Translations under genes and position numbers: made by a program | In this document: one piece after another, positions 7,332-11,234 of the stretch | Layout of the letters: each line of letters starts with the position of its first letter | Position numbering within the stretch: position 1 is the stretch's first letter | The notes under the pieces: generated by a model | What the model saw: the letters and a program-made list of their open reading frames with translations, nothing else | What the model was told of the DNA's origin: nothing | Databases searched by the model: none | DNA from: 2-01-FULL-39-10-A sp964565795 | GTDB lineage: Bacteria > Patescibacteriota > Microgenomatia > Levybacterales > UBA12049 | DNA length: 11,234 nt | Direction of reading: 5' to 3' | NCBI GenBank assembly: GCA_964565795.1 | Contig: CAZMGC010000031.1 | Coordinates: 1 to 11,234, forward strand

Positions 7332-7807
7332 ATTTTTCCTATTAAAGGTATATCAAATTTTTGCTTTTCATATTCTAGGAAAAGATTTATATTTTCGAAA
7401 TGGTCAAATGCAAACTCATCTTTATCAGGCAAAGAATTGGAATCAAACCATTTCATTTCAGAATTCTCCTCATCCATTTCTCCAGTTTTTTCCAATACTT
7501 TTCCAGTATAAACAAAAGCAACATTTTGTCTATCTTCCTTTGGCCTATCTGGATTATCTGCAATTCTTAAAAGCTTATCAATTTCTGACTCATATCCTGT
7601 TTCTTCTTTTATCTCTCTTACAGCAGCTTCTCTAGTGTTTTCATCTCGATCTAAAAATCCTCCAACTAAAGCCCATTTTTCTCCATTTAAAAGATGCTTT
7701 GCTCTTTTAACTAATAAAATTTGTCTTTTATCGTTTAGAAGAACTATATTTACTACAACGTGGCGGAGACTGGCCGGTGATTCATCTTCAAACGCACAAT
7801 TAATCAT
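7328..7807 (-). CDS. Nudix hydrolase
   Basis: 159 aa, a single-domain Nudix protein. The Nudix box at 50-72 is complete: G50, E56, then REIKEETGY at 64-72 with all metal-binding glutamates. It is preceded by KWALVGGF, common in ADP-ribose/nucleotide-sugar type Nudix enzymes. Members cleave a nucleoside diphosphate linked to another group; the substrate cannot be read from the sequence. It differs from GDP-mannose mannosyl hydrolase, whose box lacks a glutamate. The start ATG lies inside the 3' end of rmlB (8-nt overlap) and the stop overlaps rmlD by 4 nt, so it is a fixed part of the sugar operon. A role in trimming nucleotide sugars or dinucleotides is inference. Confidence 0.88.
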   Translation of the reverse strand: MINCAFEDESPASLRHVVVNIVLLNDKRQILLVKRAKHLLNGEKWALVGGFLDRDENTREAAVREIKEETGYESEIDKLLRIADNPDRPKEDRQNVAFVYTGKVLEKTGEMDEENSEMKWFDSNSLPDKDEFAFDHFENINLFLEYEKQKFDIPLIGKI

Positions 7808-8813
7808 TACCGTACTGTTTGTTGTAATAGTTTTGATAACTTCCGCTTTTTACATCTTTCCACCACTCTGTATTCTCCTGATACCATTTCACTGTTAATT
7901 CGAGCCACTCATCAAACGAATGAAGAGGCTCCCATCCCAATTCATTTTTTATTTTTGAAAAATCAATTGCATATCTTCTATCGTGCCCAGGCCTGTCTTT
8001 TACATATTCAATCATGTCTTCGCCTTTTCCCATAATAGCTAATATTTTCTTTACCACCTCAAGATTATTCACATCCTGGGTCAGACTTCCCACACAGTAT
8101 GTTTCACCGATTTTTCCTTTTGATAAAACCAAATCAATTGCTCGACAATGATCTTCAACATAAAGCCAATCTCTAACATAAAGCCCATCACCATAAACAG
8201 GAACTTTTTTACCTTCAATTAAATTTGTTATAGCAAGTGGAATCAGTTTTTCTGGAAAATGATACGGGCCATAATTATTTGCGCAATTAGTAATAGTTAC
8301 AGGGAGATCAAACGTATCAAAATATGCCCTAACTAAATGGTCAGAACCAGCTTTACTTGCAGAATAAGGACTATGCGGATCATAGCGTGTGCTTTCGTCA
8401 AACTTTTCGGTACTATCCAGCGCTAATGCACCAAAAACCTCATCGGTGGAAATGTGATGAAATCTCTTAATATTATTTTTAAGAGCCGCATCTAAAAGCA
8501 CTTGAGTGCCCACAACATTTGTAACCACAAAAGATGCAGGCTCCATAATAGAGCGATCCACATGACTTTCGGCTGCAAAATGTACTACAGTATCAATTCC
8601 TTCCATCGCTAAATTCACAGCCTGCGAATCACAAATATCCCCGTGGATAAATGAATAATTTGGATTTTTTTCGACCGTTTTTAAATTTTCAAGATTTCCA
8701 GCGTAAGTTAATTTATCAAAATTTACTATGGTGTCTTCTGGGTGGTTTTTTAACCAATAGAGGATAAAATTGGAGCCGATAAATCCTGCTCCTCCGGTTA
8801 CAAGAAGTTTCAT
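7800..8813 (-). CDS. rmlB: dTDP-glucose 4,6-dehydratase
   Basis: 337 aa, normal length. Converts dTDP-D-glucose to dTDP-4-keto-6-deoxy-D-glucose with bound NAD. Signature features in order: TGGAGFIGSNF at 6-16, NFDKLTYAGNLENL at 31-44, GDICD at 58-62, FAAESHVDRSI at 79-89, catalytic STDEVFG at 122-128 (T123, D124, E125), Y150/K154 in HSPYSASKAGSDHLV, NCANNYGPYHFPEKLIP, and YVEDHCRAI, ending in RPGHDRRYAID. These are diagnostic of RmlB. The ATG overlaps the rmlA stop (ATGA), giving the usual A-B order. No ribosome binding site is evident, so coupled translation with rmlA is likely. Confidence 0.97.
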   Translation of the reverse strand: MKLLVTGGAGFIGSNFILYWLKNHPEDTIVNFDKLTYAGNLENLKTVEKNPNYSFIHGDICDSQAVNLAMEGIDTVVHFAAESHVDRSIMEPASFVVTNVVGTQVLLDAALKNNIKRFHHISTDEVFGALALDSTEKFDESTRYDPHSPYSASKAGSDHLVRAYFDTFDLPVTITNCANNYGPYHFPEKLIPLAITNLIEGKKVPVYGDGLYVRDWLYVEDHCRAIDLVLSKGKIGETYCVGSLTQDVNNLEVVKKILAIMGKGEDMIEYVKDRPGHDRRYAIDFSKIKNELGWEPLHSFDEWLELTVKWYQENTEWWKDVKSGSYQNYYNKQYGND

Positions 8814-9571
8814 TCTTTATTTTCTAATTTAGATATAGTTCCTTCTCTTACTTTTTCTGCGACTTGATTACTTGCTTTTAATAACTCGTCAAAAGAGGTT
8901 CCCGCATCAATCCACCAATCGATTATCTTACACTTAACTTTCCCGTCAGCTACATATAAGTTATTTAAATCAGTGACTTCTAATTCTCCTCTTGCAGATG
9001 GGCTTAGTTTTCTAATTCTGTCAAAAACTGATTTATCATACATATATATACCTGTCTGAGCGATATTTGATTTAGGGTTTTGTGGTTTTTCCTCAATTGA
9101 AACTACATTCCCTTCAGAATCCAGTTCGATAATTCCATACTGATTTGCATTCGCTGACACCTCAACTCCAAAAACTCGTGCGCCACCGTCTGATTGCTCA
9201 AATTCTCTTACGGTTTCGCTTAGATCGTACCCGAAAATATTATCTCCAAGAACGACACAGAGAGGCCCTTCATCTGCAAATGACTCGGCTAAAGATAGTG
9301 CATCTGAAATTCCTCCGTCAGGTTTTTCCTGATATGCATACTCCAAATGTTTTAACCCAAATTGATGACCATTTTTTAATATTCCCAAAAAATGCCCAAC
9401 ATGAGGACCAGAGGTAACAATTAAGAGATCTGTAATTCCAGCTTTTACCATCGCTTCAATCGGATAGTAAATCATCGGCCTATCGTAAACATGGAGCAAA
9501 TGTTTATTTGTAACGTGCGTTAAAGGATAAAGTCTTGTTCCGAGCCCTCCTGCTAAAATTACGCCTTTCAT
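8810..9571 (-). CDS. rmlA: Glucose-1-phosphate thymidylyltransferase (short form)
   Basis: 253 aa. Makes dTDP-glucose from dTTP and glucose-1-phosphate. The nucleotidyltransferase signature LAGGLGTRLYPLT is at 6-18, with K23 and YDRPMIYYPIEAM (29-41) next. PDGGISDAL is at 84-92, the metal-binding D110 in LGDNIFG at 108-114, EEKP at 160-163, TGIYMYD, GELEVTDLNN and a terminal WWIDAGT. Classical RmlA proteins are about 290 aa; this one stops about 40 residues earlier, after the AGTSFDELLKASN helix. The stop is intact and overlaps rmlB, so this is not a frameshift. The gene begins 35 nt after the small membrane-protein gene and opens the nucleotide-sugar block. Confidence 0.93.
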   Translation of the reverse strand: MKGVILAGGLGTRLYPLTHVTNKHLLHVYDRPMIYYPIEAMVKAGITDLLIVTSGPHVGHFLGILKNGHQFGLKHLEYAYQEKPDGGISDALSLAESFADEGPLCVVLGDNIFGYDLSETVREFEQSDGGARVFGVEVSANANQYGIIELDSEGNVVSIEEKPQNPKSNIAQTGIYMYDKSVFDRIRKLSPSARGELEVTDLNNLYVADGKVKCKIIDWWIDAGTSFDELLKASNQVAEKVREGTISKLENKE

Positions 9572-9606
9572 AATATTTTTTATAAACCTTGTGCTTGCCC
9601 AGCGGG

Positions 9607-9870
9607 CTAAATTCCAAATCCTCCCTTAAAAATAAAGAAGGCTGCTGCTATTCCAAGTGCAGCAATAAGAACATATTCTATCACAATTTTAGCTACTAAA
9701 TCGTGATTTATCAAATGATGAATCACACCAACCAAAACATATGAAAATCCGAGCCCAACAACGATCATCATTTGCGTTTGTCGATCAGGAGAAACAGCAA
9801 AAACTAAAGATAATCCTCCAAGAAGAATCGCTGAAAGCAAAAAGTAGTAAGCTATATGATTCTTTTTCAT
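9607..9870 (-). CDS. Small membrane protein with three predicted helices, unknown function
   Basis: 87 aa from ATG at 9870, beginning MKKNHIAYYF. Not recognised as a named family. Hydrophobic stretches cover about residues 5-26, 35-55 and 65-83, with a short polar loop SPDRQTQ after the first and HHLINHD after the second; the C-terminus is KGGFGI. I prefer ATG 9870 over ATG 9903: 9870 gives an ATGA overlap with the CAP gene stop and has GGAGG nine bases upstream. The longer form would add eleven basic/polar residues and overlap the CAP gene by 37 nt. Close coupling with the CAP gene suggests joint expression and perhaps a joint role at the membrane; that is inference. Confidence 0.72.
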   Translation of the reverse strand: MKKNHIAYYFLLSAILLGGLSLVFAVSPDRQTQMMIVVGLGFSYVLVGVIHHLINHDLVAKIVIEYVLIAALGIAAAFFIFKGGFGI

Positions 9871-10700
9871 ATTATTAAACCTCCACCCAATACGCCCATA
9901 CAAATTACTATAGCAAAGAGAAATATTGCATGGTCTAAATTATGACCTACAAACCTTACTATCTTTTTTCGCTCAATTAGAACAAGATCTAAAAGAAGTA
10001 TTGAAATAAATCCAAGAAGCAAAACTATAGCTAATTCTCCAGATCTAGACATTCCTGGATTTATCGAGACACCTGAAACATCAAATCCTAAAACCTTTCT
10101 TGATGTTGGTTTTCTTAAATTGCTTTTTTGTGCTACAGGTGCATAATTCTTACTTCCAAACTCCTGAACCACTAAAAAAGTTTGCTCACCATTTAGCACT
10201 CCTGACTTAACCGCAAATCCTACATCTTTAAAATTAGACGATAAAATATTTGCTCTATGGGTAGGACTAGCCATCCATGCATTTACAACATCAGATGCAC
10301 TACTAAATCCTCTTGCCAAATTTTCCCCTGCATAAACATAGTTATATCCTGATTGTTTTATAAACACCCAGGGAGTTGTTCCATCCGGAGAATTATGCGC
10401 CCAATAATTTTTCGCAAACATATCATCAGCTTTTTTACTTGCGGCCTCAGTCAATTGAGAATTATTAGTTAGTGCTTGTAAACCATTTTCCGTCCTTTTC
10501 TGATTTGTAAAATTTAAAAGCTCCTGAGAGGAAATATCCGCGTATGCCCTAATGTGAGAAGCAACTGGATTTGAAGAAAAAAGTAGAGAACTGAAAATAA
10601 AAAAAGCTATAAAAAACAGAAGCGCTTTCGGATGAAGAACATGAGCTCTATGATTATTCTTAGGATGGGGAAAGATTAGACAGTAAAATAAATCCCGCAT
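9867..10700 (-). CDS. Membrane-anchored CAP (SCP/PR-1) domain protein
   Basis: 277 aa. An N-terminal cytoplasmic stretch with NNHRAHVLHPK (15-25) leads into a membrane helix or uncleaved signal at about 26-42. The CAP domain follows at about 57-185: LLNFTNQKRTENGL (61-74), YWAHNSPDG (99-107, H102), GENLARGF (125-132, E126) and WMASPTHRANIL (142-153, H148), the residues of the CAP cavity. A polar linker leads to two C-terminal helices at about 221-242 and 255-277. The expected topology puts the CAP domain outside the cell. Bacterial YkwD-type CAP proteins are widespread, but their biochemical role is poorly settled. It starts 12 nt after tsaB without a visible ribosome binding site and ends in an ATGA overlap with the small membrane-protein gene. 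Domain assignment is firm; function is unknown. Confidence 0.9.
   Translation of the reverse strand: MRDLFYCLIFPHPKNNHRAHVLHPKALLFFIAFFIFSSLLFSSNPVASHIRAYADISSQELLNFTNQKRTENGLQALTNNSQLTEAASKKADDMFAKNYWAHNSPDGTTPWVFIKQSGYNYVYAGENLARGFSSASDVVNAWMASPTHRANILSSNFKDVGFAVKSGVLNGEQTFLVVQEFGSKNYAPVAQKSNLRKPTSRKVLGFDVSGVSINPGMSRSGELAIVLLLGFISILLLDLVLIERKKIVRFVGHNLDHAIFLFAIVICMGVLGGGLII
9880..9884 (-). promoter_or_regulatory. Ribosome binding site deciding the start of the small membrane protein
   Basis: GGAGG sits 9 nt before the ATG at 9870, inside the last codons of the CAP gene. It is the strongest Shine-Dalgarno match in the window and supports the 87-residue start over the upstream ATG at 9903. 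Confidence 0.7.
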
Positions 10701-10712
10701 AAGAAAAGTATA

Positions 10713-11021
10713 TCACGAGTATTCAGGGAGAGCTTGATTAACCTTTGAGCCATTAACCTTAATGTCGATTCCAAATCCTAATGCATTTGCGATAGCAACT
10801 CCGACTCTAGTTCCGGTAAAAGATCCAGGACCAGTGTTTACAAGAACCTCATCTAAATCCTCAGGCTTTATATTATTTCTTTTTAGTATTTTTTCTATTA
10901 ATAAAAGGGTTACTTGGGATCTTGGTTGTGCCGGTTCAACAATTTCGTCGGAGGCATTATCCCTCTCAAGTTTTATGAGAGTTTTAGTGTTATCGGTAGT
11001 GTCAATTACAATTCTATTCAT
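10713..11021 (-). CDS. tsaB: Short TsaB-like protein (t6A tRNA modification), N-terminal half only
   Basis: 102 aa. TsaB partners TsaD in making N6-threonylcarbamoyladenosine at position 37 of ANN-decoding tRNAs. Visible features: the ASKHA-fold start NRIVIDTTD (2-10, D7), SQVTLLLIEKIL at 35-46, DLDEVLVNTGPGSFTGTRVG at 55-74, and an IANALGF helix. GPGSFTGxR is the TsaB signature. Typical bacterial TsaB is about 200-230 aa with two ASKHA subdomains; this protein ends after the first. Only 12 nt separate its stop from the next gene, so no second half follows in any frame. The start overlaps the tsaC stop by 4 nt (ATGA). The neighbouring t6A gene supports the assignment. Confidence 0.85.
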   Translation of the reverse strand: MNRIVIDTTDNTKTLIKLERDNASDEIVEPAQPRSQVTLLLIEKILKRNNIKPEDLDEVLVNTGPGSFTGTRVGVAIANALGFGIDIKVNGSKVNQALPEYS

Positions 11022-11234
11022 AAATCGATTTTTACAGCCCCCTGCCTAATAATTCTCCAGGGCTTCTCTGTACAATCGATTACTGTACTCGCTAAATTTC
11101 CCCCCTTGGTTTTTCCTTCTACTATAAAGTCTACTAGTTTTGTAAGAGATTTATCAAGTTCTTCAAATTTATAAGGAGTTCGCTCTCCATGAAAATTTGC
11201 AGATGGCCCTAAAATAGGCACTCCAATCTCTTCA
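11018..11234 (-). CDS. tsaC: TsaC/Sua5 (YrdC domain) threonylcarbamoyl-AMP synthase, C-terminal fragment
   Basis: Only the C-terminal 72 or so residues are in the window; the frame stays open to the edge (EEIGVP before PILGPSANFHGE), so the GTG at 11221 is internal and not a start. PSANFHGE matches the PSAN-SG block of YrdC-domain proteins, and GGNLASTVIDCTEKPWRIIR, ending in QGAVKIDL, matches their usual end (ST-V-D ... RxGAV). The enzyme makes threonylcarbamoyl-AMP from threonine, bicarbonate and ATP, the first step of t6A synthesis. It ends in an ATGA overlap with tsaB. Whether the protein is the short TsaC or longer Sua5 type is undecided because the N-terminus is missing, but no extra domain follows YrdC here. 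Confidence 0.87.
   Translation of the reverse strand, partial: EEIGVPILGPSANFHGERTPYKFEELDKSLTKLVDFIVEGKTKGGNLASTVIDCTEKPWRIIRQGAVKIDL

Noticed and set aside
9597..9607. GCCC-GCT-GGGC stem between the small membrane protein and rmlA as a terminator
   Set aside because: Only 4 bp with a 3-nt loop and no T-run after it on the minus strand; too weak to call.
9870..9903. Longer start (ATG 9903) for the small membrane protein
   Set aside because: It would overlap the CAP gene by 37 nt without a ribosome binding site, while ATG 9870 has GGAGG at good spacing and an ATGA overlap.
11219..11221. GTG as start of a 67-residue gene
   Set aside because: The frame is open to the window edge and the residues before it continue the YrdC-domain pattern, so the GTG is an internal Val codon of a truncated gene.
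1..11234. Recoded TGA (as in Gracilibacteria or SR1)
   Set aside because: TGA is the natural stop of at least seven genes at family-appropriate ends and does not occur within them.
1..11234. CRISPR array, tRNA genes, insertion sequences, prophage or defence genes
   Set aside because: Coding frames cover nearly the whole window; no regularly spaced repeats, transposase, integrase or tRNA-like cloverleaf was seen by eye.

Overview
The window is AT-rich (roughly one third G+C by eye), almost fully coding, and every gene I can support lies on the minus strand. TGA ends several genes (uxs, ugd, rmlA, the CAP gene, the Nudix gene, tsaB, tsaC) and Trp is always TGG, so the standard bacterial code applies. 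Tight packing with many 4-nt ATGA overlaps, a half-length TsaB, a large surface-sugar cluster and a GT39-like protein of a type I associate with Microgenomates-like lineages suggest a Patescibacteria/CPR bacterium. That placement is inference, not demonstrated.

Reading in transcription order (from the high-coordinate end): (1) 11234-10713 holds the C-terminal end of a TsaC/Sua5 protein and a short TsaB, both for tRNA t6A modification. (2) 10700-9607 holds an exported/anchored CAP (SCP/PR-1) protein and a small three-helix membrane protein. (3) 9571-2273 is an eight-gene nucleotide-sugar block: rmlA, rmlB, a Nudix hydrolase, rmlD, ugd, rmd, gmd and a UDP-glucuronate decarboxylase-like gene. 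(4) After the only sizeable gap (2165-2272, with a strong strand-specific hairpin) comes a GT2-GtrA fusion resembling polyprenyl-phosphate-mannose synthase. It overlaps the start of a multi-membrane-spanning GT39/PMT-like glycosyltransferase that runs off the low-coordinate edge.

Functionally, the block supplies activated sugars for a surface glycan: dTDP-glucose to a dTDP-6-deoxyhexose (rmlA/B/D), GDP-mannose to GDP-D-rhamnose (gmd/rmd), and UDP-glucose to UDP-glucuronate to UDP-xylose (ugd/uxs). The last two genes look like a lipid-linked sugar donor synthase and its membrane glycosyltransferase user. The 3,5-epimerase rmlC needed for dTDP-L-rhamnose is not in the window; a Nudix hydrolase sits between rmlB and rmlD.

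No rRNA, tRNA, CRISPR array, insertion sequence or prophage gene was seen, and no gene-free stretch exceeds 300 bases. I did not find a clearly new system. The points most worth checking are the coupled GT2-GtrA/GT39 pair, the 2213-2239 hairpin, the unusual cofactor loop of Ugd, the missing rmlC and the half-length TsaB.
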